Assembly: GCF_003020585.1 (NCBI RefSeq)
Contig: NZ_PXUE01000002.1
Location: forward strand, 248,001 to 312,000
Source of the DNA: Chryseobacterium aurantiacum
GTDB lineage: Bacteria; Bacteroidota; Bacteroidia; Flavobacteriales; Weeksellaceae
Length of the DNA: 64,000 bases
Direction: 5' to 3'
The translations under genes and the position numbers were made by a program. Below, one piece after another: positions 7,241-16,575 of the stretch (the stretch's first letter is position 1; every line of letters begins with the position of its first letter). A model generated the notes under the pieces. It was not told where the DNA came from. It did no database searches and saw only the letters and a program-made list of their open reading frames with translations.

Positions 7241-10200
7241 TTACTCAGCTAAATTGATTTCTTCTTTCTTTATAGGTTTAATCTTTTCCTGTAAGGTTTC
7301 AAAAATTACATACAGTACCGGAATTACAAAAAGTCCTAAAATAGTACCTATCAATAATCCTATAGCAGCACCAGTTGCAATAGACCTGTTACCTACAGCA
7401 CCAATTCCGTTTGCTAGTACCAACGGAAGTAGACCGAAGATAAAGGCGAATGAGGTCATTAGAATAGGTCTTACCCTGGCTTTAGCTGCGTTGATAGCAG
7501 ACATCACAATAGTTTCACCATGATGTCTTCTCTGAACAGCAAATTCTACGATAAGGATGGCATTTTTCGCCAGTAGCCCCACAAGCATGATCAGTGCAAT
7601 CTGGAAATAGATATTATTTTCCAAGCCCATCACCTTCTGCCCTAGATAAGCACCCATTACCCCTAAAGGAAGAGAGATTACAACAACCAGCGGAAGAATA
7701 TAACTTTCATACTGTGCAGAAAGAATAAAGTATACAAAAATTAAACTCAATGCAAAGATCAAAAGCGTCTGAGATCCTGAATTTAATTCTTCCCTTGTTA
7801 ACCCTGTAAATTCTACCGCATAGTTTTGATTCAGGGTTTCGCTTGCCACTTGCTGTACAGCGGTAATCGCATCCCCGGAACTATATCCCTCAGAGTTTGC
7901 TCCCGTTACCTTCACGGATGTAAACAGGTTATAACGGCTTACAGATTGAGGTCCGTATGCTTTTGTTAAGGTTACAAATTGTGAAATAGGAGACATTATC
8001 CCTGAACCTGTTCTAATATAAAGTTCGTTTAGATTTTCAATATTCTTTCTGTTCTCAGGAAGTGCCTGAACCATTACTCTGAACTGTTTACCATACTTGG
8101 TAAAGTCGGCAGTATAAATACCCCCAATATACCCCTGCATGGTAGCCAGAATGTCATTTACAGAAACCCCAAGCTGTTTGCTCAAAGGAACATTAATCTC
8201 CATCTGATACTGAGGATATCTGGTGTTGAATGAGGTCTGTGCAAATTGAATTTCCGGTCTCTGCATCAGCTTACCGATGAATTCATTTGTTTTATTATCC
8301 AGATCAGCATAATCTCCACCTGACTTATCCAGCAATACCATCTCAAAACCTGCACTACTACCAAAACCTGGTACACTTGGAGGTTGGAAGAATACTACCT
8401 TAGCATCAGGAACAGATCCTACAATTCCAAATAGTTTTTTCGTAATATCTTCAGAGGTTTGCCCACCTGCTTTTCTTTCTTCAAATGGTTTCAGTTTTAC
8501 AAAGGCAAGACCGTTGTTACTACCGTTTCCGGATAAGAAACCTCTACCTGTAGAAATGGTAACGTTTTGTACTCCCGGAACTTTCATGGCTTTAGCCTGA
8601 AGAGTTTTCAGGGCGTTGTACGTTCTCTCCATAGATGCACCCGGAGGAAGCTGGACATCTGTAAAGATAATCCCTCTGTCTTCTGTAGGCACAAACCCTT
8701 TCTTCATACTGCTGCTTGCCCAGAATAAAATACCTCCTGTAACTGCGAAAATAATAAGGGTAACCCATTTATGTCTTAAAAGGAATACAAATCCTCTTCC
8801 GTAACGTTCAGTAGTTGTTTTAAAAGCAATATTAAACTTATAGAAAAACTTCTGCAGAATGTTTAAGTTCTTGTACTCTGCATGATGCTCTGCGTGAGGT
8901 TTTAAGAATAATGAACATAAAACCGGACTCAGCGTTAATGCATTAATAGCAGAAATGATGATGGCAATGATCAGTGTAATACCAAACTGTTGGTAAAACA
9001 CCCCTGTAGGCCCTGTAATAAAGGTCACCGGGATAAATACGGCTGCCATTACCAAAGTAATAGAAATAATGGCCCCTGTAATCTCATCCATTGCTTCCAC
9101 CGTAGCTTTTTTGGCATCAGAAATACCATGCTCCATTTTAGCATGAACGGCCTCGACGACGACAATGGCGTCATCCACCACAATACCAATGGCAAGTACT
9201 AATGCAAATAAGGTTAAGAGGTTCAAAGAATATCCGAAGAGATTCAGGAAGAAGAACGCTCCTACAATAGATACCGGAACCGCAATAGCCGGAATCAATG
9301 TAGATCTGAAATCCTGAAGGAAAATATATACTACAATAAATACCAGAATAAAGGCTTCAATCAGGGTATGTACTACCTTTTCAATAGAAGCTTCAAGGAA
9401 TTCGTTGGTATCAAAGTTAAAGGTATACTTAATTCCCTGTGGAAAAGTTCCCTCCGCTGATTTCAGATATGTTTTGATATTTTTAATAATCTCCTGTGCG
9501 TTGGATCCCGGTGTCTGGAAGATCCCCATACTGATGGAAGGATTGTTTCCGTTTTCCCCGATACCTGTGTAAGACTGACCTGCCAACTCTACTTTGGCAA
9601 CATCCTTCAGCATCAGGTTTTGTCCGTTTGCAAGAGATTTGATGATGATATTATCATATTGCTCTTTATCATTAAACTTACCAACATATTTGATAATATA
9701 TTCAAAAGAGCTTCCGCTGTTCTGACCAATAGAACCCGCCGCAGCTTCTCTACTCTGCTCGTTAATAGCATTTGTAACATCTGTAGGAGTTACACTGTAG
9801 GCAGCCATTTTTGCAGGATCCAGCCAAATTCTCATCGAGTAGTTTTTACCTCCGAAAACGTTGGCATCCCCTACACCATTTACCCTTTTTAGGTTTGGAA
9901 TAATATTAATATTCAAAAAGTTCTGAAGGTATACGTCATCAAGATCTTTATTTTCAGAATAGAAAGACATATACATCAGGGCACTGGTCTGCTGTTTCTG
10001 GGTAACAACTCCCGACCTTGTTACTTCGGACGGCAGAAGCGGTGTAGCTCTGGCCACACGGTTCTGTACGTTTACCGCAGCAATATCCGGATCTATTCCT
10101 TGTTTAAAGAAAACCTGAATCTGAGCAGAACCGTCGTTCCCGGCACTGGAAGTGATATAATCCATTCCTTCCACCCCATTGATCTGTTCTTCCAAAGGTA

Positions 10201-10387
10201 CCACTACACTTTTCATCACCGTCTCAGCATTGGCTCCTGTATAGTTGGCAGAAACACTTACCGTAGGCGGTGCAATATCCGGATACTGTGTAACCGGTAA
10301 CGAGATCAGCCCTAGCACACCGAGAATCACAATCAAAATTGAGATTACGGTAGATAAAACCGGTCTGTTAATAAAGTTTTTAATCAT
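7241..10387 (-). CDS. RND multidrug efflux permease (HAE1/AcrB family)
   Basis: The 1048-residue protein has the standard length and plan of AcrB-type proton-driven pumps: N-terminal MIKNFINRPVLSTVISILIV, two large periplasmic loops and 12 predicted transmembrane helices. The paired aspartates of the proton relay (GIVVDDAIVVVEAVHAKMEH) lie near residue 405. Other conserved blocks include PVTQYPDIAPPTVSVSANYT near the start and the C-terminal half's GLLAKNAILIVEFA. It exports hydrophobic compounds; the actual substrates cannot be read from sequence. Its ATG shares the A of the adaptor's TAA stop (TAATG), so the two are translationally coupled. Confidence 0.97.
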   Translation of the reverse strand: MIKNFINRPVLSTVISILIVILGVLGLISLPVTQYPDIAPPTVSVSANYTGANAETVMKSVVVPLEEQINGVEGMDYITSSAGNDGSAQIQVFFKQGIDPDIAAVNVQNRVARATPLLPSEVTRSGVVTQKQQTSALMYMSFYSENKDLDDVYLQNFLNINIIPNLKRVNGVGDANVFGGKNYSMRIWLDPAKMAAYSVTPTDVTNAINEQSREAAAGSIGQNSGSSFEYIIKYVGKFNDKEQYDNIIIKSLANGQNLMLKDVAKVELAGQSYTGIGENGNNPSISMGIFQTPGSNAQEIIKNIKTYLKSAEGTFPQGIKYTFNFDTNEFLEASIEKVVHTLIEAFILVFIVVYIFLQDFRSTLIPAIAVPVSIVGAFFFLNLFGYSLNLLTLFALVLAIGIVVDDAIVVVEAVHAKMEHGISDAKKATVEAMDEITGAIISITLVMAAVFIPVTFITGPTGVFYQQFGITLIIAIIISAINALTLSPVLCSLFLKPHAEHHAEYKNLNILQKFFYKFNIAFKTTTERYGRGFVFLLRHKWVTLIIFAVTGGILFWASSSMKKGFVPTEDRGIIFTDVQLPPGASMERTYNALKTLQAKAMKVPGVQNVTISTGRGFLSGNGSNNGLAFVKLKPFEERKAGGQTSEDITKKLFGIVGSVPDAKVVFFQPPSVPGFGSSAGFEMVLLDKSGGDYADLDNKTNEFIGKLMQRPEIQFAQTSFNTRYPQYQMEINVPLSKQLGVSVNDILATMQGYIGGIYTADFTKYGKQFRVMVQALPENRKNIENLNELYIRTGSGIMSPISQFVTLTKAYGPQSVSRYNLFTSVKVTGANSEGYSSGDAITAVQQVASETLNQNYAVEFTGLTREELNSGSQTLLIFALSLIFVYFILSAQYESYILPLVVVISLPLGVMGAYLGQKVMGLENNIYFQIALIMLVGLLAKNAILIVEFAVQRRHHGETIVMSAINAAKARVRPILMTSFAFIFGLLPLVLANGIGAVGNRSIATGAAIGLLIGTILGLFVIPVLYVIFETLQEKIKPIKKEEINLAE

Positions 10388-11574
10388 TAGAATTTCGGTT
10401 TTATTGATTGAACAAGACTATCCATTTTGATTGGCTTCGGTTTTACTGCTGTTCCCGGCTTTAAGCCTCCAATACCAGCTGCAATAACTGTTTCACCTTT
10501 ATTAACTCCTGATTTGATAAGGGCTAAATTGTCAATTCTGTCAATAACATTTACAACAACATTTCTGGCAGTGTCTCCTTTTTCTACTTTGTATACATAA
10601 ACAATACCTTGCTGTTCGTAAGTAGCACTTTCCGGAACCACCAATACATTATCATAACGTTGAGGGAATCTGATGGTTCCACTATTACCGTTGCTTAATA
10701 ATTTTTGAGCATTGGAGAATGCAACTCTGAACTGAATAGTTCCTGTTGTTGGATCAATCTGACCGGTAATAGCTTCAATTCTTCCTTTTTCAGGATAAAG
10801 GCTTCCGTTGGCCAACTGAAGTTCTACCATAGGTAAGTTTTTGATTTTCTCAGGCATAGAAGCCCCGGGAGATTTCTCAAGAAAATTAAAATACTCTTTT
10901 TCATTCATGGCGAAGTAGGCAAAGATCTCAGAAGTATCGGAAATAGTTGTCAATGGCGTCTGATCTGACGGTCCTACCAAACTTCCGACTTTTAACGGAA
11001 GTCTTCCAATCACCCCTGAAATAGGAGCACGAATGATGGAGTATTCTATGTTGGCTTCTACTCCTTTGTAATTGGCTTCAGCTTGTTTTTTTGCAGCATA
11101 TGCCTGTTGTAGCTGAGCCTGCGCCTGAGCTAACTGAGCCTGAGCAGTCTGTAGCTGTACATTGCTGATAATGTTCTTTTGTACCAGTGGTTTCAGTTTA
11201 TTCACTTCTACCTGAGCGGCATTTACAGAGGCTTGTGCAGCGGCAATACTGGATTCGGCAGCACCAATTCCAGCTTTGGAAGCAGCAGCATTTTCAGTCA
11301 GAATATTGGTTTCCAGACGAAACAAAGGCTGTCCTTTTGTTACATATTGCCCCTCATCTACCAATAACTGGGTGATATAGCCCTGTATTTTTGCACGTAC
11401 ATCATTGTTTACCCTACCTTGGATGGTAGCCGGAAACGTCTGATAACCCACTATATTTTTTGACTCCACAGAAACAACAGGAAAGGGCTTGGCGCCATCC
11501 TGTTTTGGAGCTTCTTTTTTGCAGGCAGTCAATGAGAATGCTGCAATCGAAAGTATAACTAGCTTATTATTCAT
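10387..11574 (-). CDS. RND efflux periplasmic adaptor lipoprotein (MFP family)
   Basis: The 395-residue protein begins with a lipoprotein signal (lipobox LTAC, Cys18). A split lipoyl/barrel-sandwich domain (VRAKIQGYITQLLVDEGQYV and SIIRAPISGVIGRLPLKVGS) encloses an alanine- and glutamine-rich coiled-coil hairpin (about residues 95-170). Beta-barrel and membrane-proximal domains complete the fold. It bridges the RND pump and the outer-membrane channel. It starts one base after the stop of the upstream regulator and ends in the TAATG overlap with the pump gene. Confidence 0.95.
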   Translation of the reverse strand: MNNKLVILSIAAFSLTACKKEAPKQDGAKPFPVVSVESKNIVGYQTFPATIQGRVNNDVRAKIQGYITQLLVDEGQYVTKGQPLFRLETNILTENAAASKAGIGAAESSIAAAQASVNAAQVEVNKLKPLVQKNIISNVQLQTAQAQLAQAQAQLQQAYAAKKQAEANYKGVEANIEYSIIRAPISGVIGRLPLKVGSLVGPSDQTPLTTISDTSEIFAYFAMNEKEYFNFLEKSPGASMPEKIKNLPMVELQLANGSLYPEKGRIEAITGQIDPTTGTIQFRVAFSNAQKLLSNGNSGTIRFPQRYDNVLVVPESATYEQQGIVYVYKVEKGDTARNVVVNVIDRIDNLALIKSGVNKGETVIAAGIGGLKPGTAVKPKPIKMDSLVQSIKPKF

Positions 11575-11575
11575 T

Positions 11576-12031
11576 TTATAGTTTATTAAGAGATTCCTGA
11601 ATATTTTCTATGTTTTTATTTAAGAGTGCTTTGTAAACTTCTATTCTTTCGTTGTATCCATCGTCTTTACTTTTTTTAAAATTGTTTAAATCATCTAATA
11701 GTTTAAGTTCGTCCTGCATTTTCTGGACAATTTTCTCAAATCGAATTTTCTTATATTCATCGTTGATGAAAAAATACCGTTTTCGCTCATCCATTTTGTT
11801 ATGATCTACAATGAGCTGAGCATTCAATAGCAATGAAATACTGGTAGATACTGAACTTTTGCTTGCTGAAAGAACTTCAACAAACTCATCAAAAGTAATT
11901 CCTACTTTCTCATAATCAAAAAGAAGGTAGGAATAAATTTTTGAAGCTAAAGGGGGTAAGCTGAACACGGTGCCGTAGAATTTTACGGCATCTTGAAAAA
12001 TTTTTTCATCAATCTCTATACTTTGGTGCAT
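11576..12031 (-). CDS. GbsR/MarR-type transcriptional regulator of the efflux operon
   Basis: The 151-residue protein carries a winged-helix of the GbsR/MarR type: SLPPLASKIYSYLLF, then GITFDEFVEVLSASKSSVST (recognition helix) and a basic wing DHNKMDERKRYFFIND. A C-terminal coiled-coil helix could dimerise. It is the first gene of the leftward efflux operon, one base before the adaptor gene, as is usual for repressors of RND pumps. The promoter just upstream has a small inverted repeat between its -33 and -7 elements that could be its own operator. The inducer is unknown. Confidence 0.85.
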   Translation of the reverse strand: MHQSIEIDEKIFQDAVKFYGTVFSLPPLASKIYSYLLFDYEKVGITFDEFVEVLSASKSSVSTSISLLLNAQLIVDHNKMDERKRYFFINDEYKKIRFEKIVQKMQDELKLLDDLNNFKKSKDDGYNERIEVYKALLNKNIENIQESLNKL

Positions 12032-12047
12032 AATATAAAAATTTGAA

Positions 12048-12071
12048 CAAAAGTAAAAATTAGTTCAGAAC
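12048..12071 (-). promoter_or_regulatory. Efflux operon promoter with GTTC-A-GAAC inverted repeat
   Basis: The minus strand has a -7 box TACTTTTG (12055-12048) and a TTTG further upstream at a 16-base spacing. Between them lies GTTCAGAAC (12063-12071; minus GTTCTGAAC), a 4+1+4 inverted repeat where a repressor would block polymerase. Its size makes it a weaker operator candidate than others in the window. Confidence 0.5.
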
Positions 12072-12147
12072 CAAACGAACAAACCTGATAGAGATTATAA
12101 ATACAGGGCGTTTTAAAAATTCAATGAAAGTTGATTTAACTTTTTGC

Positions 12148-12660
12148 TTAAATTATAATCTTCTCAAAGGCCTTTCTCATTCCATCTGCCAAAAGGACCT
12201 CTCCACAGTAAGAATATCCTTTGCTTTCAAGGATTTTCAACATGGCTATATTGTCGTGGTTCGTATCTACCTTAACACTCTGAATTCCATGGGATCTGGT
12301 AAAATCCTCAATATGATCAAAAAGTTTTTTAGTCATTCCCTGACCTGCAAATTTTTCATCAATGGCTACTCTGTGAACAACAACGAATTCGCCATTGCTT
12401 AGCCATGCTCCTTCAATTTTGCTATAGGCAGGCTCATCATTCAGAATCAGGGCTGCATATACTGCAATTTCTCCCTCTACTGTAAGCACATACCCGAATC
12501 CTTTGGCAATATCGCTTTCCACTGTTCCAAGGTTAGGATATCCGTTCTGCCATTGTGTACTTCCATCATGTCTTCTTCTTTCAATGGACTGCTGGATGAT
12601 TTCCCAAATAATATCTCTGTCTTCAATTTCCGCTTTTCTTAGTTTAGTTTCTGGATTCAT
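12148..12660 (-). CDS. GNAT-family N-acetyltransferase
   Basis: The 170-residue protein matches the GNAT superfamily: VVVHRVAIDEKFAGQGMTKKLF is motif A with the Q/R-x-x-G-x-G/A acetyl-CoA loop (AGQGMT), followed by the motif B region VKVDTNHDNIAMLKILESKGYSYCGEVL. The D-T-N-x-x-N-x-x-x-x-x-x-x-x-x-x-G-F/Y pattern places it with small-molecule acetyltransferases. The substrate is unknown. It appears to be transcribed alone; a long A+T hairpin and then the terminator of the DUF2007 gene precede it. Confidence 0.88.
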   Translation of the reverse strand: MNPETKLRKAEIEDRDIIWEIIQQSIERRRHDGSTQWQNGYPNLGTVESDIAKGFGYVLTVEGEIAVYAALILNDEPAYSKIEGAWLSNGEFVVVHRVAIDEKFAGQGMTKKLFDHIEDFTRSHGIQSVKVDTNHDNIAMLKILESKGYSYCGEVLLADGMRKAFEKIII

Positions 12661-12686
12661 GTAATATATTTTTTGACTAAAAACTG

Positions 12687-12725
12687 AAAGATTAAAGAAT
12701 GGGAGTCATTAATTCTTTAATCTTT
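12687..12725. repeat. Perfect 14-bp inverted repeat upstream of GNAT gene
   Basis: AAAGATTAAAGAAT at 12687-12700 is exactly complementary to ATTCTTTAATCTTT at 12712-12725, with an 11-base loop. It lies 27-65 bases before the acetyltransferase start, so it may form a leader hairpin or be a protein site. Confidence 0.6.
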
Positions 12726-12747
12726 TAATGGTTGATTATTAACTAAA

Positions 12748-12783
12748 AAACCGAAAACTAATTAAGAAATTAATTTTCGGTTT
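12748..12783. terminator. Terminator of the DUF2007 gene
   Basis: AAACCGAAAA and TTTTCGGTTT form a 10-bp stem with a partly paired A+T loop, 38 bases past the DUF2007 stop in the leftward direction, followed by a T-rich tract on the minus strand. Confidence 0.75.
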
Positions 12784-12820
12784 GAAGTAGTAAAATTTAA
12801 AATTATGAAATTGTTTTTTA

Positions 12821-13048
12821 TTAATTTTCACTTTGTTGAAGATAGGCATCTATAATTTCAAATGCTTTCTTCTCATCTTCCAAATCCACCATTACCTTTA
12901 GCGATGTAGCTGTGGGAGTTGTGGTAAATGTAAGATAGTTGTTTTCAACGGTGTTTGTAATTTGTGCGTCATCCAATTTAGACTTAACCAACTGAATTTC
13001 TGAAGGGTTATCACTTTCATAAACTGATACTCTCGTACTTCTTTCCAT
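12821..13048 (-). CDS. DUF2007-type putative signal-transducing protein
   Basis: The 75-residue protein (MERSTRVSVYESDNPSEIQL ... VMVDLEDEKKAFEIIDAYL) resembles the DUF2007 fold: an N-terminal strand, a helix that samples sequence position (VKSKLDDAQITNTVENN), and a C-terminal V-x-V-x-x-x-D-x-x-x-A-x-x-I segment. Family members are small cytoplasmic proteins of unclear role, sometimes compared with PII-like or ACT folds. It has its own terminator and stands apart from the lysine genes upstream. Confidence 0.75.
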   Translation of the reverse strand: MERSTRVSVYESDNPSEIQLVKSKLDDAQITNTVENNYLTFTTTPTATSLKVMVDLEDEKKAFEIIDAYLQQSEN

Positions 13049-13109
13049 ATTCTAATTGTTTGAGTATCTAAATGTACAATGTTTTTTTGAAAATTACAAA
13101 TCTTTGGTT

Positions 13110-14435
13110 TTAAATTTTATTAATATTGTTTTCAATTTTGTCTAATGCCAATTGGATTTCTTCCTTGGTAACATTCAGATGTGGTCTGAAACGTAGAGAC
13201 TGGTCCCCACATGGAAGAATGATCAATCCGTCATTGAATAATTCGTTCATCATCTTATTTCTCTCTTCTCCGGATGGAAGATCCACAGCACACATTAGTC
13301 CTCTTCCTCTTGCATTTGAAATTTTCTCAGGATATTTCTCTGCTAGGGTTTTTAGGCTTTCTAATAGGAAATCTCCCACTACTCTTGCATTTTCAACAAG
13401 ATTTTCTTTTTCAATCACTTCCATTACCAATTGGAAACGAAGCATATCGATAAAGTTACCTCCAAATGTAGAATTGATTCTTGAGCTTTCTCTGAAAACG
13501 TTGTTCGGAACCTGGTCAAATTTTTCTTTGTTAGCTAACACTCCGCAAACCTGAGCTTTTTTCCCGAAAGAAATAATGTCCGGTTTTGCTGTAAAGTGTT
13601 GGAATGCCCACATTTTTCCCGTAATAGCAATACCTGTCTGAACTTCATCAAAGATTAATAGAATTTCGTGGTTATCACAAATTTGTCTCAATCCTACCAA
13701 GAATTCATCTCTGAAGTGATTGTCTCCTCCTTCTGCCTGAATAGGCTCAATGATGATACAAGCTACTTTATCAGGATTCATCAGGATAGCTTCTTCAATC
13801 TGAACCAATGCCAGTTTTTCGTTCTTGATGGTTTCTTCAAGGTTTTCTTCTGTAATTGGGAATGTTAATTTTGGATTTAAGATTCTCGGCCAGTTGAACA
13901 GTGGAAAATATTGGTATTTTCTTGGGTCTGAAGTATTTGTTAAGCTTAAAGTATAACCGCTTCTTCCGTGGAATGCTTGTCTGAAATGAATACAGATACC
14001 GGCTTCTGTCTGTAATCCTTTTTCAAAATTCTTACGGGTTTTCCAGTCGAAACATGCTTTCATAGCATTTTCAACACCTAAGGATCCTCCCTCGATAAAG
14101 AAAGCATATTGTAATTCTTCAGGAATAACTACTCTTTCGAATACTTCTAAAAAGTGAGCATACTCCTCTGAATAAACGTCTGCCAATGTTGGCTTGTTGA
14201 CAGCCATTCTTCCCAACCATTCTGATCTTTCCAGAAGGTAAGGGTGGTTGTAGCCGATGGAAGCTGATGCAAACATAGAGAACATATCCAGGTATTCTCT
14301 ATCTGTAAGTTTATCATAAAGCCATGATCCGTGTGATTTTTCAATATCCATCACGAAATCAAAACCGTCTGCAAGAACATGTTTTCCTACGGTTTCTTTT
14401 ACTTTATTTGCTTGTATATCTAATGTGTGTTCCAT
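13110..14435 (-). CDS. lat: L-lysine 6-aminotransferase (EC 2.6.1.36)
   Basis: The 441-residue PLP enzyme belongs to class III aminotransferases and matches the lysine 6-aminotransferase branch: FMDI/FDFVMDIEKSHGSWLYD at the N-terminus, FIEGGSLGVENAMKACFDWK, IIIEPIQAEGGDNHFRDEFL, LIFDEVQTGIAITGKMWAFQ, and the Schiff-base motif SFGKKAQVCG near residue 290. It transfers the epsilon-amino group of lysine to 2-oxoglutarate, giving 2-aminoadipate-6-semialdehyde, which cyclises to P6C. The next gene upstream encodes a dehydrogenase suited to that product, so the pair forms a short lysine-degradation route. Confidence 0.92.
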   Translation of the reverse strand: MEHTLDIQANKVKETVGKHVLADGFDFVMDIEKSHGSWLYDKLTDREYLDMFSMFASASIGYNHPYLLERSEWLGRMAVNKPTLADVYSEEYAHFLEVFERVVIPEELQYAFFIEGGSLGVENAMKACFDWKTRKNFEKGLQTEAGICIHFRQAFHGRSGYTLSLTNTSDPRKYQYFPLFNWPRILNPKLTFPITEENLEETIKNEKLALVQIEEAILMNPDKVACIIIEPIQAEGGDNHFRDEFLVGLRQICDNHEILLIFDEVQTGIAITGKMWAFQHFTAKPDIISFGKKAQVCGVLANKEKFDQVPNNVFRESSRINSTFGGNFIDMLRFQLVMEVIEKENLVENARVVGDFLLESLKTLAEKYPEKISNARGRGLMCAVDLPSGEERNKMMNELFNDGLIILPCGDQSLRFRPHLNVTKEEIQLALDKIENNINKI

Positions 14436-14548
14436 AATAAATTGTTGTGTGATTTAATAAGTGAATGACTAAATAATCAGAAAAACTGAGCAAGTAATCA
14501 TTCAGGTTATTAAGTTTTATAGTTTTTTGGTTGCTTCAAGTAAAGCTT

Positions 14549-16099
14549 TTATAAATCAAATTTAATCCCTTGTGCTAAAGGAAGATGTGCGGTGTAATTT
14601 ATAGTATTGGTTTGTCTTCTCATATAGTATTTCCAAGCGTCTGATCCAGACTCTCTACCTCCTCCGGTTTCTTTTTCTCCACCGAAAGCACCACCGATTT
14701 CAGCACCAGAAGTACCAATATTTACGTTAGCAATACCACAGTCTGACCCTGCATGAGAAAGGAATAATTCTGCCTCTCTAAGGTTTTGAGTCATGATTGC
14801 AGAAGATAATCCTTGTGGAACATCATTCTGAATAGCAATAGCTTCCTCTAAAGTTTTGTATTTGATTAAATATAAGATGGGTGCAAAAGTTTCATGCTGA
14901 ACAATTTGATAAGAGTTCTTTACTTCTGCAACACAAGGCTTCACATAGCAACCTGATTCGTATTCTTTTCCGGATAAAACCCCGCCTTCAACAGCGAATT
15001 TTCCACCTTCTTTTTTACATTTCTTGATTGATTCCTCATATTGGTTTACAGCGTCAACGTCGATCAATGGTCCTACGTGGTTTGCTTCATCCAATGGATT
15101 TCCTATTTTTAATTGTCCGTAGGCTTTTACCAATCTTGATTTTACTTCATCATAAACATCTTCGTGAATGATTAATCTTCTTGTAGATGTACATCTTTGC
15201 CCTGCAGTTCCTACAGCTCCGAAAACAGCTCCAATGATAGACATATTAAGGTCTGCTTCCTTAGTAATGATAATTGCGTTATTTCCACCTAACTCAAGGA
15301 TAGATTTCCCGAATCTTTCTGCTACTTTAGAAGAAACCATTCTTCCTACTCTTGTAGAACCTGTGAAAGATACTAAGGCTACTCTTTTATCATCTACCAA
15401 CTTTTGTCCTATTTCATGATCTGCTACCAATACACTTGAAATTCCTTCAGAAAGATTGTTTTCCTTTAAAACTTCATTCATGATATTCTGGCATGCAATA
15501 GCACAAAGTGGCGTTTTTTCTGATGGCTTCCAAATGGTAACGTTACCACAGATCCAAGCTAAAGCTGTGTTCCAAGACCATACTGCTACCGGGAAGTTGA
15601 AAGCTGTAATGATACCTACTACTCCAAGCGGATGATATTGTTCGTACATTCTGTGACCTGGTCTTTCAGAGTGCATTGTGTACCCCTGAAGCTGCCTGGA
15701 AAGTCCTACTGCGAAATCGCAGATGTCAATCATTTCCTGAACTTCTCCAAGCCCCTCCTGCAATGATTTACCCATTTCATAAGAAACAAGCTTACCAAGA
15801 TCATCTTTGTATTCTCTTAATTTCAACCCAAGCTGTCTTACAATCTCTCCTCTTTTAGGAGCCGGGATCAGCCTGAATTCCTGAAATGCCTTTTGAGCCG
15901 TTTCAATTACTTTGTCATAATCACTTTCTCCGGAAGTTTTTACTTTAGCGATCAACTTTCCGTCTACAGGAGAAATGCTTTCTATCACCTTTCCTGAAGC
16001 GAAATATTTCCCGCCCACTGAAGTCCCTTTGTTCTCTTCTTTAATCCCAAGGTTTTTGAGTGTTTTTTCGATTCCGAAATCCTTTACTTTTTTTGACAT
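14549..16099 (-). CDS. ALDH7-family dehydrogenase, probably aminoadipate-semialdehyde/P6C dehydrogenase
   Basis: The 516-residue protein is an aldehyde dehydrogenase of the antiquitin (ALDH7) group: [20 protein letters not shown], the NAD-binding FTGSTRVG, the general-base region [10 protein letters not shown] and the catalytic cysteine in [13 protein letters not shown] near residue 300. The N-E/N-x-x-F/A pattern and [20 protein letters not shown] are typical of ALDH7. Next to lysine 6-aminotransferase it most likely oxidises 2-aminoadipate-6-semialdehyde (P6C) to 2-aminoadipate (AmaB/Pcd-type activity). A 113-base gap separates it from lat, so one leftward transcript is likely. Substrate assignment rests on family plus context. 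Confidence 0.9.
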   Translation of the reverse strand: MSKKVKDFGIEKTLKNLGIKEENKGTSVGGKYFASGKVIESISPVDGKLIAKVKTSGESDYDKVIETAQKAFQEFRLIPAPKRGEIVRQLGLKLREYKDDLGKLVSYEMGKSLQEGLGEVQEMIDICDFAVGLSRQLQGYTMHSERPGHRMYEQYHPLGVVGIITAFNFPVAVWSWNTALAWICGNVTIWKPSEKTPLCAIACQNIMNEVLKENNLSEGISSVLVADHEIGQKLVDDKRVALVSFTGSTRVGRMVSSKVAERFGKSILELGGNNAIIITKEADLNMSIIGAVFGAVGTAGQRCTSTRRLIIHEDVYDEVKSRLVKAYGQLKIGNPLDEANHVGPLIDVDAVNQYEESIKKCKKEGGKFAVEGGVLSGKEYESGCYVKPCVAEVKNSYQIVQHETFAPILYLIKYKTLEEAIAIQNDVPQGLSSAIMTQNLREAELFLSHAGSDCGIANVNIGTSGAEIGGAFGGEKETGGGRESGSDAWKYYMRRQTNTINYTAHLPLAQGIKFDL

Positions 16100-16177
16100 A
16101 AAATCTTACTTTTCGTTCTCTCTAAAGATAAAAATATTATGCGAACCTCAAAACTTAAATTTTTATTACGCTTTTTA

Positions 16178-16208
16178 TTTGGACTAATTATAAACATGCT
16201 TATCTTTG
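16178..16208 (+). promoter_or_regulatory. Consensus Bacteroidota promoter for 49-aa membrane protein
   Basis: TTTG at 16178-16181, a 19-base spacer and TATCTTTG at 16201-16208 are a complete match to TTTG-N19-TAnnTTTG. Transcription should begin near 16214, about 20 bases before the start codon. Confidence 0.75.
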
Positions 16209-16234
16209 TACGGTAATACTTTTGACAATCACCG

Positions 16235-16384
16235 ATGGAAAATTCACAAGAAAATAACTCAAAGTTTAAAAAGTGGTTCAAGCGTGTAGGATGGGCAGGC
16301 TTTGCTTTCTTTACCATTAAAGGCTTGATTTGGCTCGTAATATTCTACTTTGGAGCAGATACGCTTCAGAGTTGTATGAAATAA
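16235..16384 (+). CDS. Small single-pass membrane protein (49 aa)
   Basis: The frame encodes MENSQENNSKFKKWFKRVGW followed by a hydrophobic helix (about residues 20-40, AGFAFFTIKGLIWLVIFYFG) and a short tail ADTLQSCMK. The basic region before the helix predicts an inside N-terminus. A full consensus promoter precedes it and a strong terminator starts two bases after its stop, so it is a monocistronic unit, which supports it as a real gene. No family name is known to me; similar short proteins may be conserved in Flavobacteriia. Confidence 0.75.
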   Translation: MENSQENNSKFKKWFKRVGWAGFAFFTIKGLIWLVIFYFGADTLQSCMK

Positions 16385-16385
16385 A

Positions 16386-16410
16386 AAAGCAGAGAAAATT
16401 TCTCTGCTTT
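16386..16410 (+). terminator. Rho-independent terminator
   Basis: AAAGCAGAGA and TCTCTGCTTT form a 10-bp stem with a 5-base loop, followed by A then eight T residues, immediately after the 49-aa gene. Confidence 0.85.
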
Positions 16411-16575
16411 ATTTTTTTTGTAAAAGATTAACTGAATTGTCATTTTTTTATTGAAACACTAAAAAAACAGTCCTTTTTTGTATTTTCTACAATTAAAAAA
16501 AGGAAATAAATACCGGTTTTTTAATAAGATAATTCCCTTAAAAGACCATTTATAATCTTAAACTCACTTTTTAAA

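Noticed and set aside
13126-13554. 142-codon plus-strand frame opposite lysine 6-aminotransferase
   Set aside because: Antisense shadow; the aminotransferase has every conserved motif.
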